Shown: piece by piece, positions 41,291 through 49,624 of the stretch
Layout of the letters: each line of letters starts with the position of its first letter
How positions within the stretch are numbered: the stretch's first letter is position 1
Source of the DNA: DATCMU01 sp036563245
Lineage (GTDB): Bacteria > Pseudomonadota > Alphaproteobacteria > Rhizobiales > Devosiaceae
Assembly: GCA_036563245.1 (NCBI GenBank)
Contig: DATCMU010000053.1
Span: 62,001 to 126,000, forward strand
DNA: 64,000 bases
Reading direction: 5' to 3'
Position numbers and translations under genes: made by a program
The notes under the pieces: generated by a model
Told to the model about the DNA's origin: nothing
The model's input: only the letters and a program-made list of their open reading frames with translations
Database searches by the model: none

Positions 41291-42555
41291 GCAGGGCTCT
41301 CCTTTGCAACAAGCATGTCCTGAGCCTTGTCGAAGAAGCGCTCATCGCCGAAATTGCCGGATTTCAGGGCCATCCACAGGTCTCCCGAGCGAACCCACGG
41401 TACGCCCGTGGCGATTTCAGGCCCAATACTCATCTGCATTGCGCCAAGTGCCTTGACCACGGCACCCGACGTTTCGCCGCCCGCGACGACGAAGGCATTG
41501 TAGCCGCTTGCGGCAGCGGTAGCGGCCAGGCGCCCGAAAAACTCCTCGAGGATCCGCCCGGCCTCTTCGCGTCCGAGAAGCGCCTGGGTCCGGCGCACCT
41601 GCTCGGCGCTGTCGGTTGCATAGACGATGCTGCGGCGGTCACCGGCCCGGTCCAGTTGCTCCAGCACCTCGCGGACCAGCGCATCGGGCGACCGCGCCTC
41701 GTCCGCCGTCACCTTGACACCGAAATAGCCATTCGCCAGTGCATTTTCGACCTGGCGCTGGGTCATCTCCGACCCGGACCCCGAAACCACCAGCGTCCTG
41801 ACCCGCCCAACCGCCGGCCAGTCGAATTCCGGCGGCAGGTCGACCCTGCCCGTCATCAGGCGTCTTGCGATCGCCCCACCGATCGCGGATCCGCCCGTCG
41901 CAAGTGGAAGGTCCGAAAATGCCTCGGCGAGCACGTCCAGATCGCCGTCGTCGATTGCATCGCAAACCATGGCCGAGCCGGGAGCGGAGGCATCGAACGC
42001 CGCCCGTACCGCTATGGCGCCGCGCTCGATCATCTGCTTGTCGATCAGCCCGACCGGACCGGGGCGCTGACGCGACAGTACCCTTACGATATCGGGGTCG
42101 TGCATCGGGGTCAGCGGATGATTGGCCATCGAGCTCTCGGACAGCAGGCGTCCATTGACGAACAGGTGGCCCAAAAACATCCGTCGGCCGTTTTCGGGAA
42201 ACGCAGGGACGAAGATGGTGCGTGGAGCGTGCACGAACTGGCCAAGGGCGTCGGCAACAGGGCCGATATTGCCCTGGTCCGTGGAATCGAAAGTCGAACA
42301 ATACTTGAAGAACAGCCGCTCCGCCCCTGCCTCATCCCTGAGCCAGCTTGCGGCGGCCAACGATTGGGCCACCGCCTCCTCTGGCGCGATATTGCGCGAT
42401 TTCAACGCCACAACGATGGCATCCGGATCGCCGGAGAGCGGCTGCCCGGGCACGCCAACGACAAGCGTCACCTTCATGCCCGAGCGGCGAATGAGCACGG
42501 CGAGGTCGGTTGCGCCCGTAAAGTCGTCGGCAATCGCGCCGATGCGGATCGTCAA
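41287..42555 (-). CDS. otnK: 3-oxo-tetronate kinase (DUF1537 family)
   Basis: A 422-residue acid-sugar kinase of the former DUF1537 family. The N-terminal domain begins GAIADDFTGATDLAVLI with the DDFTGA motif, followed by YCSTFDSTDQGNIGP. The C-terminal nucleotide-binding domain has VSGSGSEMTQRQV and FVVAGGETSGAVVKAL with the GGET motif. It phosphorylates 3-oxo-tetronate at O4 before OtnC decarboxylation. It is coupled to otnC by an ATGA overlap and lies 12 bases after the dehydrogenase-like gene at 42568. Confidence 0.93.
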   Translation of the reverse strand: MTIRIGAIADDFTGATDLAVLIRRSGMKVTLVVGVPGQPLSGDPDAIVVALKSRNIAPEEAVAQSLAAASWLRDEAGAERLFFKYCSTFDSTDQGNIGPVADALGQFVHAPRTIFVPAFPENGRRMFLGHLFVNGRLLSESSMANHPLTPMHDPDIVRVLSRQRPGPVGLIDKQMIERGAIAVRAAFDASAPGSAMVCDAIDDGDLDVLAEAFSDLPLATGGSAIGGAIARRLMTGRVDLPPEFDWPAVGRVRTLVVSGSGSEMTQRQVENALANGYFGVKVTADEARSPDALVREVLEQLDRAGDRRSIVYATDSAEQVRRTQALLGREEAGRILEEFFGRLAATAAASGYNAFVVAGGETSGAVVKALGAMQMSIGPEIATGVPWVRSGDLWMALKSGNFGDERFFDKAQDMLVAKESPA

Positions 42556-42567
42556 TTCATCGCCCCT

Positions 42568-43701
42568 CTAAATCGCGGCGGCAGTCGTCGCCGGCGTTTC
42601 GACTTCGCTGAGCAACGCCAACACCTCGGCGGTAATCGCCTCGGTTCCCATGTCGCCACCGAACTCCATCGGCCGCAACCGCCCCTGCGCGAAGCCCGCA
42701 TCGACCGCGGCCTCGATCTGCAAGGCCGCGCGCTGCGCGGCTTCATTGCCCGACTTCTCACCAAGATATTCCAGCATCAGGGCCCCGCTGAGTATGGCGG
42801 CAAGCGGATTGGCCTTGTCCTGGCCCATGATATCGGGGGCGCTGCCATGCGCGGGCTGGAAAAGGCCGTGGCTGTCACCGATTTCGGCGCATGATGCCAT
42901 GCCCATGCCGCCGACAAGGCCACCGGCCAGGTCGGAAATGATGTCGCCGAACATGTTTTCCATCACCAGGACATCGAAATCCCATGGGCGCCGGATGAGA
43001 TCGAGCGCCTGCGCATCGACATAGTTGTAACCCTTTTCCACGTCGGGAAAGGCAGTTGCACGTTCATCGAATATCTTGCGGAAAAAGGCCTGAGACTGGA
43101 ATACGTTGGCCTTGTCCACGCAGGTCACCCTGCCCGGCTTGCCGCGCAACTTTCGCTTCTGCGCCAGGCGAAACGCAAAGTCGTGCAGCTTCTCCGTCGT
43201 CGCACGGGTGATGCGCATGATGTCGCGCACCTCGACATCGTCGATCACGACGGCGCGCTTGTGCACGGCGGCCGAATAGAACAATCCCTCGGTGCTCTCG
43301 CGCAGCACGATCATGTCGATGGCGGCAGCGCGGGGATCCGCCAGGCGGCGCGGCGAATTGGGATAGGCCTTGATCGGACGGACACCGGCATAAAGCTGCA
43401 TGATCTCGCGCAGCCTCAGATGGGGGGAAATTTCCGTGCCGTCTTCCTGACGCACCGAGGGCAGTCCGATTGCGCCAAGCAGAATGGCGTCGGAACGGGT
43501 CGCCCGCTCCTCGCCGTCCGGTTCGATGTCGTTGCCGGTCCTGAGATAGTAGGCAGCACCTGCTTCAATGTCGTCAAAATCGAATTCGAACCCGCCCAGC
43601 AACTCTCTGGCGCGATCGATCACCTGGAGCGTGGCGTCGGTGACATCCACTCCGATTCCGTCTCCTCGGATAACGGCGATGCGGAAAACTGTACTTGGCA
43701 T
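42568..43701 (-). CDS. Isocitrate/isopropylmalate dehydrogenase family enzyme (tartrate-dehydrogenase-like)
   Basis: A 377-residue NAD-dependent beta-decarboxylating dehydrogenase. FRIAVIRGDGIGVDV at the N-terminus, VLRESTEGLFYSA, CVDKANVFQSQAFFRKIF, and VMENMFGDIISDLAGGLVGGMG with FQPAHGSAPDI are the usual motifs. Members act on (2R,3S)-malate-type acids, and tartrate dehydrogenase is the best functional analogue. In this operon it may oxidise a four-carbon hydroxy acid, a role played in known pathways by LtnD or DenD, which are absent. I chose the ATG at 43701; a TTG at 43728 is the only longer start. Confidence 0.88.
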   Translation of the reverse strand: MPSTVFRIAVIRGDGIGVDVTDATLQVIDRARELLGGFEFDFDDIEAGAAYYLRTGNDIEPDGEERATRSDAILLGAIGLPSVRQEDGTEISPHLRLREIMQLYAGVRPIKAYPNSPRRLADPRAAAIDMIVLRESTEGLFYSAAVHKRAVVIDDVEVRDIMRITRATTEKLHDFAFRLAQKRKLRGKPGRVTCVDKANVFQSQAFFRKIFDERATAFPDVEKGYNYVDAQALDLIRRPWDFDVLVMENMFGDIISDLAGGLVGGMGMASCAEIGDSHGLFQPAHGSAPDIMGQDKANPLAAILSGALMLEYLGEKSGNEAAQRAALQIEAAVDAGFAQGRLRPMEFGGDMGTEAITAEVLALLSEVETPATTAAAI

Positions 43702-43736
43702 TCCTGGCCTATCTGTTGAAGTGAACAAGTGTGCTA

Positions 43737-44411
43737 TCAGAGTTGCGGCAGACGGTATTTTTCGAGGATGGAAAGCAGTTCGCTCGCCGCCCGCTCCCTG
43801 TGATCGCGGAACAGTTCGCGGACACGGTCGGCGTGCCCAGCTGCCATCTGCTCGAGGATTTCGCGATGATCCTCGGTGGAGCGCACAGGCAGCTCGCGAA
43901 GACGCAGCGTGAACATGCGCGCCCGATGGGCCTGGTCGTAGAGGTTGTTGACCATGGCGTTGAGGCGCTTGTTGTTGTTGAGTTCCAGCAACCGGCGGTG
44001 GAAGAGGTCGTCAGCGCGCGCCCAGGCGTCCAGATCGCTCGCTGCTATGGCGCGTTCCATATCCATGGTTGCGTCGAAAAGCGGCTTGAGCTCGGAAAAT
44101 CCGGGACGGGTGCGGGCGATCCGGGCGGCGGCTTCCGGTTCGAGAGCCGTCAGTATCTCGTAGATCTCGCGCATGTCGTCGGGGGATACCGGCAAGACCC
44201 TGACACCACGACGCGGAACCAGCTCGACCAGGCCGTCGGCCTCCAGGCGGATCAGCGCCTCGCGCACCGGCGTCCGGCTCATGCCGAGGCGCAGGGCGAT
44301 CTCGGGCTCCGGTGCCTGGAAGCCCGACGGCAGCCGGTTCTCCAGAATTTCGCGTTTCAGTCGATCGTAGGCGCTATCGACCAGAGTGTGCTTCATCGTC
44401 TGTGCCACCAT
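43737..44411 (-). CDS. GntR family regulator, FCD subfamily
   Basis: A protein of about 224 residues. A winged helix-turn-helix (about residues 10-75: DRLKREILENRLP, EIALRLGMSRTPVREALIRL, PRRGVRVLPV) precedes an all-helical FCD ligand-binding domain with DLFHRRLLELNNN and ARMFTLR, including the Asp/His metal-binding set. It sits inside the tetronate operon between the hydrolase and dehydrogenase genes and most likely controls it. The ATG at 44411 is close to GAGGAGGG; starts at 44396 or 44441 are possible. Confidence 0.88.
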   Translation of the reverse strand: MVAQTMKHTLVDSAYDRLKREILENRLPSGFQAPEPEIALRLGMSRTPVREALIRLEADGLVELVPRRGVRVLPVSPDDMREIYEILTALEPEAAARIARTRPGFSELKPLFDATMDMERAIAASDLDAWARADDLFHRRLLELNNNKRLNAMVNNLYDQAHRARMFTLRLRELPVRSTEDHREILEQMAAGHADRVRELFRDHRERAASELLSILEKYRLPQL

Positions 44412-44418
44412 TCCCTCC

Positions 44419-45225
44419 TCATCGACCGCTTCCGGAACCATCCAGCCGCCGGACGTCGACCCCCGAATTCTCGAAAACCGCAGGGAACCGCTCCCGAACC
44501 AGCGGATCGTGTCCCGGAACGATGGTACCCCCCTCACCGGCAAGCACCCTGAGCCGGTCGAAACCGCGCAGCATCTCGGGCACGTCCGCCACGATCGGGA
44601 AGGGTTTGCGAAACTCGTAATTCTCGTAGTAGTGGGCGGCGTCGGAGGCGAGGACCACCGGTCCATGCGCCGTCTCGACACGCACCGACTGCAGCCCCTT
44701 CGAATGCCCTCCGATAAGGTGCACCGTCAGCCCGGGGACGATCTCCGCATCCCCCTGGTGGAAGGTCACAAGTCCTGAATACAGCCGCTGCACCGCTTCG
44801 CAGACGTGGTCTGCGGTAAAGGGCGCGCGCATTGCGTCGTAACACATGCACGGACCGGTGGCGTACGCCATCTCGGCCGCCTGCATGTGAATGCGCTTGC
44901 CGGCGAAATGCGCCAAGCCACCGGCGTGATCATAATGCAGGTGAGTGACAATGATCCCGTCGATTTGCGCAGGATCGACCCCGATTGCAGAAAGGGCGGC
45001 GGGCGGATCGATCAACACCGGGCGACCGCGATTTGCGGCCTCCCTGCTGTCATACCCCGTGTCGACAAGAAAGGTGTGCTGATCGTTGCGCACCAGCCAG
45101 ATAAAATAGTCCATGCCATGCGGTTCAGACCGGTGGTCGTCGAAGATGAAGGAATCGGCGCGGGTGCGCGCATTACGCTCCGCATACCGGATCGCATAAA
45201 CCTCGAACTGACCCTTATTCGCCAT
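44419..45225 (-). CDS. Metallo-beta-lactamase-fold hydrolase, AHL-lactonase-like
   Basis: A 268-residue zinc hydrolase. The metal motif is H95-x-H97-x-D99-H100 in THLHYDHAGG, with further ligands in LIGGHSKG and ASDAAHY. LASDAAHYYENYEF and VPGHDPLV resemble the AiiA/AttM N-acyl homoserine lactonase branch. In this catabolic operon, without luxI/luxR genes, hydrolysis of a sugar-acid lactone is more likely than quorum quenching. It overlaps the end of the Gfo/Idh gene by 11 bases. Confidence 0.85.
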   Translation of the reverse strand: MANKGQFEVYAIRYAERNARTRADSFIFDDHRSEPHGMDYFIWLVRNDQHTFLVDTGYDSREAANRGRPVLIDPPAALSAIGVDPAQIDGIIVTHLHYDHAGGLAHFAGKRIHMQAAEMAYATGPCMCYDAMRAPFTADHVCEAVQRLYSGLVTFHQGDAEIVPGLTVHLIGGHSKGLQSVRVETAHGPVVLASDAAHYYENYEFRKPFPIVADVPEMLRGFDRLRVLAGEGGTIVPGHDPLVRERFPAVFENSGVDVRRLDGSGSGR

Positions 45226-46282
45226 CGCCTTGTCCTTCCCCGCGCACGCTCACGCGGCAACCTCTGTCCGCCGAGCGATAGGTCGCCTCGTCAAGGCGCA
45301 CAATCGCAAGGTAATCCCCTGCCCGGTTTTCCAGCGGCCGCCCTTCGCGCAGATGTTCGATCACGTGCCGGTTGAGCGCTTCGACACAACCGCCTCCGAA
45401 ATCGCGATCCTCATAGGAGAACACGATTTCGGTTTCCTCATTGGCGCCGAACTCACGCTGGAAAAGGCGCCCTTCCCCATCGAGACGCAGGGTGCCGCGC
45501 TCGGTTTCAATCTGCATTTCGCCCATGGTCTTGCGGCGATTGCCGGCAATGTGATCGCTGAGCCTGTTTCCGTCGAATACCGAACGCACGCCCCCCTCGT
45601 GGGAGAGGATCAACACGCCGTCGTCCTCGCCGGCGATGGCGGGATTGAGCTGGCGCAAATCGGCATAGACAGTCTCGATCGGGCCGAACAGCCATGTGAA
45701 AAGATCGAGGAAATGAACACCGGTCTCGTGCACGAGAAACCGCTTCATCTTCTGGAACGAAGGCTGGCGCCCCAGGTAGGCATCCGGCCCGCGCCCGTCG
45801 CCCGGTCTCAGGGCAAAGCGGCAGGCGTAGACCTGGCCATATTCCCCACTCTCAAGCAGCGACTTGAGCTTGCGATACCAGGGCTGGAAACGGAAATTCT
45901 CGTGTATGAGCAGGGTCGCACCAGCAATGCGCGCCTCGTTGGCTACTGCTTCCGCCTCCGTGAGATCGCTGCAAAACGGCTTCTGGCAGATGATGACGCG
46001 GCCCGGGCGCAGCGCCGCCCTGATGATGGTGGCATGCGTGGACGGCGGCGTTACGATGTCGAGGATGTCGGGATCCGCTGACGCCAGCAGGCGCGTGGCG
46101 TCATCGAAGCCATCCGTATCGTATTCCTGCCGCGCCGCATCGACGCGCACCGGATCGGCATCGGCGACACCGACAAGGGAAACCCCTTCGATACGTTGCC
46201 AGGCCCGAAGGTGGAACTGGCTGAAATAACCCAGCCCAACCACCCCGACCCTTATCGGCAATGCATTCACCGGATCAGCCAT
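45215..46282 (-). CDS. Gfo/Idh/MocA family oxidoreductase of the tetronate operon
   Basis: A 355-residue NAD(P)-dependent dehydrogenase. VGVVGLGYFSQFHLRAW is the cofactor loop, ICQKPFCSDL the EKP-like motif (here QKP), and LVHETGVHFLDLFTWLFG carries the catalytic-region His. It overlaps dctM by 16 bases and the lactonase-like gene by 11, so all three are translationally linked. A sugar dehydrogenase making a lactone for that hydrolase is a natural reading, but it is inference. Confidence 0.87.
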   Translation of the reverse strand: MADPVNALPIRVGVVGLGYFSQFHLRAWQRIEGVSLVGVADADPVRVDAARQEYDTDGFDDATRLLASADPDILDIVTPPSTHATIIRAALRPGRVIICQKPFCSDLTEAEAVANEARIAGATLLIHENFRFQPWYRKLKSLLESGEYGQVYACRFALRPGDGRGPDAYLGRQPSFQKMKRFLVHETGVHFLDLFTWLFGPIETVYADLRQLNPAIAGEDDGVLILSHEGGVRSVFDGNRLSDHIAGNRRKTMGEMQIETERGTLRLDGEGRLFQREFGANEETEIVFSYEDRDFGGGCVEALNRHVIEHLREGRPLENRAGDYLAIVRLDEATYRSADRGCRVSVRGEGQGDGE

Positions 46283-47550
46283 ACAAGCCCCATGGAGATT
46301 GCCGGGATGAAGGTGACCAGCAGGAGCACGATCACCGCCGCGATGTAGAGCGGGGCCATCGCGCGCGTGATCGAGAGTACGCCGACCTTGGAGATTCGGG
46401 AGGCGACATAGAGCGTTGCCCCCACCGGTGGGGTAAACAGCCCGATGGCCAGATTGGTGGTGAAGATCACGCCCAGATGCACCAGATCGACGCCGTAGGC
46501 CTGTGCCGTCGGAATGAACAGGGGCGCCGACAGGAGGATCGCCGGCACAGGGTCGAGTACCATGCCAAGGATCAGGAGCACCAGGTTGACCATGAGCAGG
46601 AACATGAAAGGGCTCGACGAGAAATGCTGCACGAAGCCGATCAGGATCTGCGGCATCTGTTCGAGCGTAATCAGCCAGGCGAGCACGGAGGTCGACCCGA
46701 TCACCACCATCACGACGGCGCTGGTCACGAACGAGTCCACCAGAAGTTGCGGCAGGTCGCTCACCTTGAGGTCACGGTAGACGAACAGGGTCACAAGCAG
46801 GCCATAAACAGCCGCGAGGGCCGCTGCCTCGGTTGGGGTGACAAGGCCCGAAAAAATGCCGCCCAGAATGATGACGGGCATCAAGAGGGCCGGAAGGCTG
46901 CCCATGAACGCGGACAGGAAGGCGCGCGGGGTGGTGCGCTCGCCGCCGGGATCGACGCCGGTCGACTTGCCGACCCAGAAGCAGACGGAAATGAAGGCGA
47001 CGCCCATCAGAATGCCTGGACCAACCCCGGCGAGGAACAGGTTGCCCACGGAGACGTTGCCGACAAATCCGTAAATCAGCATCGGGATAGAGGGTGGAAT
47101 GATGATGCCGATGGTGCCGGCCGCGGCAACGAGGCCTCCCGCGAAGGCGCGCTTGTAACCCTGCTTGGACATCGCCGGGATCATCACCGATCCGATTGCC
47201 GCGGAATCAGCGATGGCCGAACCGGAAATGCCGCCGAAGATCATCGACGCACCGACGACCACCGCGCCGAGACCGCCGGGCATGAAGCCGAAGGCGGCCT
47301 TGGCAAAGTCAATGATGCGCTGCCCCACGCCGCCCCGGCTCATCAGTTCGCCGGCAAAGATGAACAGCGGAATGGCGATATAGTGGTTTGGCTCCACGCC
47401 GCCGATGAAATTCAGGAACAAGGCCTGAAGCGGGTAGCCGAGATCGAACACGAAGATCGGCACGACAGCGGTGATCAGGATGGCCCAGACCAGCGGGATA
47501 CCGATGAAGATCGACGCAAGAAACAGGGCGCAGACAAACAGCAGGATCAT
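46267..47550 (-). CDS. dctM: TRAP transporter large permease (DctM)
   Basis: A 427-residue inner-membrane protein with about 12 helices. IGIPLVWAILITAV at the N-terminus, ALFLNFIGGVEPNHYIAIPLFIFAGELMSRGG (read in parts), MIFGGISGSAIADSAAIGS and the C-terminal GLFTPPVGATLYVASRI are characteristic DctM motifs. It moves a carboxylate-bearing solute with Na+ after delivery by the DctP-type protein. It overlaps dctQ by 4 bases (ATGA). Confidence 0.94.
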   Translation of the reverse strand: MILLFVCALFLASIFIGIPLVWAILITAVVPIFVFDLGYPLQALFLNFIGGVEPNHYIAIPLFIFAGELMSRGGVGQRIIDFAKAAFGFMPGGLGAVVVGASMIFGGISGSAIADSAAIGSVMIPAMSKQGYKRAFAGGLVAAAGTIGIIIPPSIPMLIYGFVGNVSVGNLFLAGVGPGILMGVAFISVCFWVGKSTGVDPGGERTTPRAFLSAFMGSLPALLMPVIILGGIFSGLVTPTEAAALAAVYGLLVTLFVYRDLKVSDLPQLLVDSFVTSAVVMVVIGSTSVLAWLITLEQMPQILIGFVQHFSSSPFMFLLMVNLVLLILGMVLDPVPAILLSAPLFIPTAQAYGVDLVHLGVIFTTNLAIGLFTPPVGATLYVASRISKVGVLSITRAMAPLYIAAVIVLLLVTFIPAISMGLVWLIR

Positions 47551-48095
47551 GCCAGGCCCTCCCGGCCTTGCTCCTCTGTCTCGGACAACTGACCCTGGTC
47601 ACGCGGACCGTGGCCGGTTGCATCGAGCCAGGTATTGAAGAGATGGAAGACCAGCGTGAACAGCATGCCGACGGGCAGCGACGCGTAGGACAGACCTATC
47701 GGCCAGTAGAGCACCGTTGTGGTCTCCGACCACATGTGCGCCGCGGTGATCGTGCCGAAATAGATCAGTGCAAGAAGCAGCACCGAGATCAGAATGCTGA
47801 GCACGATCGACAGATAGCGCTGCGCTGTCTTGGGCAGGAGAATGGCCACAACCTCGGTGACCCGCATATGGGCGCCGCGGGCCGCAGCGGCCGCGCATCC
47901 CAGGAATGTCACCCAAAGCATGAGCAATGCCGTGATCTCGAGCGACCACGCGAGGTCGAAGCCGAAGCCGCGAAATGCCGCGTTTCCGAAGACGATCAGT
48001 ATGATCAACGCGCCGCCAGTCACCATGGCAAGGTCGATTGCGACCGAAAGCCATCTCAGAACTGCCGGGTACTGGGCGCGATAGTCGGTGTCCAT
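47547..48095 (-). CDS. dctQ: TRAP transporter small permease (DctQ)
   Basis: A 182-residue protein with four predicted helices. SLEITALLMLWVTFLGCAAAAARGAHMRVT is the conserved second/third-helix region (quoted here in continuous parts: LLMLWVTFLG, then ARGAHMRV). The start at 48095 (MDTDYRAQYP) follows AAGGGAT. It forms the membrane complex with DctM. The 122-base gap to dctP contains a strong hairpin. Confidence 0.9.
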   Translation of the reverse strand: MDTDYRAQYPAVLRWLSVAIDLAMVTGGALIILIVFGNAAFRGFGFDLAWSLEITALLMLWVTFLGCAAAAARGAHMRVTEVVAILLPKTAQRYLSIVLSILISVLLLALIYFGTITAAHMWSETTTVLYWPIGLSYASLPVGMLFTLVFHLFNTWLDATGHGPRDQGQLSETEEQGREGLA

Positions 48096-48166
48096 CAAAT
48101 CGATCCCTTGTTGCCGCGATGCGAGAATATGCGTCTGCGCCGAGAAAGGTGGCAACACGTAGTGGC

Positions 48167-48202
48167 GGCGCGCCGCCCGGGAATATCCCCCTGCGGCGCG
48201 CC
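48167..48202 (-). promoter_or_regulatory. Intercistronic hairpin between dctP and dctQ
   Basis: GGCGCGCCGC (48167-48176) pairs perfectly with GCGGCGCGCC (48193-48202), with an inner GGGA/TCCC pairing. It lies about 15 bases after the dctP stop codon on the minus strand. Confidence 0.75.
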
Positions 48203-48217
48203 CATGGGCATCTGCCG

Positions 48218-49228
48218 TCAGTTGGCAGGCATTGCCTCGCGGATGGCCTTGGCGTCGGCAAGGATCTGATCGACGTCGTCGCCGTAGACACCGCGCGCCT
48301 TCTCATAGACGGATGCAACCGCGTCACGGAACGGGCCGACATCCGGCGTCGACACCTTGGCGCCAGCAGCTTCCATTTCCTTGAGCTGCGAGGCTTCGGA
48401 TTCCGAAACCAGCTTGCGCGAGAACGCGGCGGCTTCCTGGGCTGCCTTGGTCACGGCAGCCTTGTCGGCATCGGAGAAGCTCTCCCAGGTCTTTTCGGAA
48501 ATCGCCAGAGGCAAGGGGCTGTAGACGTGGCGCGTCAGGGTAATGTAGGGCGCCACCTCGTAGAACCTGAGCGACTTGATCGTGTCGACGGGGTTTTCCT
48601 GACCCCAGACCGTACCCTGCTGGATTGCGAGATAGACTTCGGTCACCGGCAGAACGACGGGATCGAAGCCAATCGCTTCCATGGTCCAGCGCAGCATGTC
48701 GTTGGGATAGACGCGCATCTTCTTGCCGGCAGCGTCGGCCGGCGACGTGAGCGGCCCCTTGGTGGTGAAGCTGCGGAACCCGGCTTCCCAGGTCGCCAGG
48801 ATCCGATAACCCTTCGCCGGCAGCTTGGCGAACTGGCTCTGCAGCCACTTCGAATTGTCGTAGAGTTCCCAGCCCTGCTGGTAGCTATCCACCAGGAACG
48901 GCAAGGCACTCAGGTTCAGCGACGGCAGGTCGGTCGCATATGTGCCGGTGGCAGTGACGGTGAAATCGACACCGCCAAGCTTGAGCTGCTCGACAGCCTT
49001 GGGGTCATTGGCGAGCTGGCCGGCCGGGTAGACCTTCACGTCGTAGCGGCCATCGGTGTATTCGGCGACCTTCTTGGCGAAGAACTCTGCTGCAGCCTGG
49101 CGCGATCCGCCCGGATTGTCCGTGTGGCTGAAACGCAGCGTGGTGGCGCTGGCGCCGGTCGCAGCCAGGCCGGCGGCAATTGTGAAGCCGGCTGCGATGG
49201 CGAGCCTGGCGAGTGATTGGAACTTCAT
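48218..49228 (-). CDS. dctP: TRAP transporter solute-binding protein (DctP)
   Basis: A 336-residue periplasmic protein. The signal peptide is about 28 residues (ending ASA). TLRFSHTDNPGGSRQAAAEF starts the mature chain, GKKMRVYPNDMLRWTMEAIG contains the conserved Arg that grips a ligand carboxylate, and TEVYLAIQQGTVWGQENPVD is the usual hinge region. With OtnK/OtnC downstream, a four-carbon sugar acid such as threonate or erythronate is the likely ligand. The start at 49228 is preceded by AGGAGGAG. It is the first gene of the operon, with about 400 bases of leader region. Confidence 0.92.
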   Translation of the reverse strand: MKFQSLARLAIAAGFTIAAGLAATGASATTLRFSHTDNPGGSRQAAAEFFAKKVAEYTDGRYDVKVYPAGQLANDPKAVEQLKLGGVDFTVTATGTYATDLPSLNLSALPFLVDSYQQGWELYDNSKWLQSQFAKLPAKGYRILATWEAGFRSFTTKGPLTSPADAAGKKMRVYPNDMLRWTMEAIGFDPVVLPVTEVYLAIQQGTVWGQENPVDTIKSLRFYEVAPYITLTRHVYSPLPLAISEKTWESFSDADKAAVTKAAQEAAAFSRKLVSESEASQLKEMEAAGAKVSTPDVGPFRDAVASVYEKARGVYGDDVDQILADAKAIREAMPAN

Positions 49229-49345
49229 TGGTCTCCTCCTGAGTTGGCGACCTGACGCCGTCTTGGTTGGCGGGGCCCCTGCTGAATGTGAACGGCAGGA
49301 CCATTCGTCCTGCCGGTATCTTCCGATACCTGTCACCTTGGCGAA

Positions 49346-49360
49346 TGCACCTCAGGTGCA
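49346..49360. promoter_or_regulatory. Perfect palindrome upstream of dctP, candidate operator
   Basis: TGCACCT-C-AGGTGCA is a 15-bp perfect dyad with one central base, 118 bases before the dctP start. The FCD-GntR regulator encoded in the same operon is a candidate binder. Confidence 0.55.
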
Positions 49361-49378
49361 GTCAACCTGGGCACTTTA

Positions 49379-49388
49379 ATGCATACAT
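49379..49388. promoter_or_regulatory. ATGCATACAT element, candidate FCD-GntR half-operator
   Basis: The element is close to the TGYATRCA pattern and recurs inverted as ATGTATGCG at 49509-49517. FCD regulators often bind short TG/CA-ended dyads. The assignment is tentative. Confidence 0.3.
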
Positions 49389-49624
49389 AAATTTATTTTG
49401 CAATGCACAATTGCCGTCCAGCCGCCATGAAGGACGATTGTCGTGTCCTTTTCATTTTTTCTTTCAATATGTTACTGAATCCCCGGAGACCGATGCTCGC
49501 CGGGTTTTATGTATGCGTTGTTTTGGCGGTACCATGGTCTGTACGCTCTGCGGCCTCTTGCACCTGCTTGACCGACAGGCCAACGATTCATCCGGTCACA
49601 GGCAGCACAACCGCCAGGATCCAA

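Larger units (their letters stand above)
49229..49624. other. Promoter/leader region between the dctP operon and the RpiR-type gene
   Basis: No gene. It contains the palindrome at 49346-49360, a semi-palindromic ATGCATACAT at 49379-49388 with a related inverted ATGTATGCG at 49509-49517, and an AT-rich stretch (49375-49400 and 49445-49475), unusual in this GC-rich DNA and likely promoter. The right end is the 3' flank of the RpiR gene. Confidence 0.6.

Noticed and set aside
44419..45225. Quorum-quenching locus
   Set aside because: The hydrolase resembles AHL lactonases, but no luxI/luxR-type gene is nearby and the context is sugar-acid catabolism.
46261..47592. Plus-strand open frame very rich in His, Asp and Arg
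   Set aside because: It is exactly antisense to dctM; the polar composition is the complement of hydrophobic membrane-helix codons.
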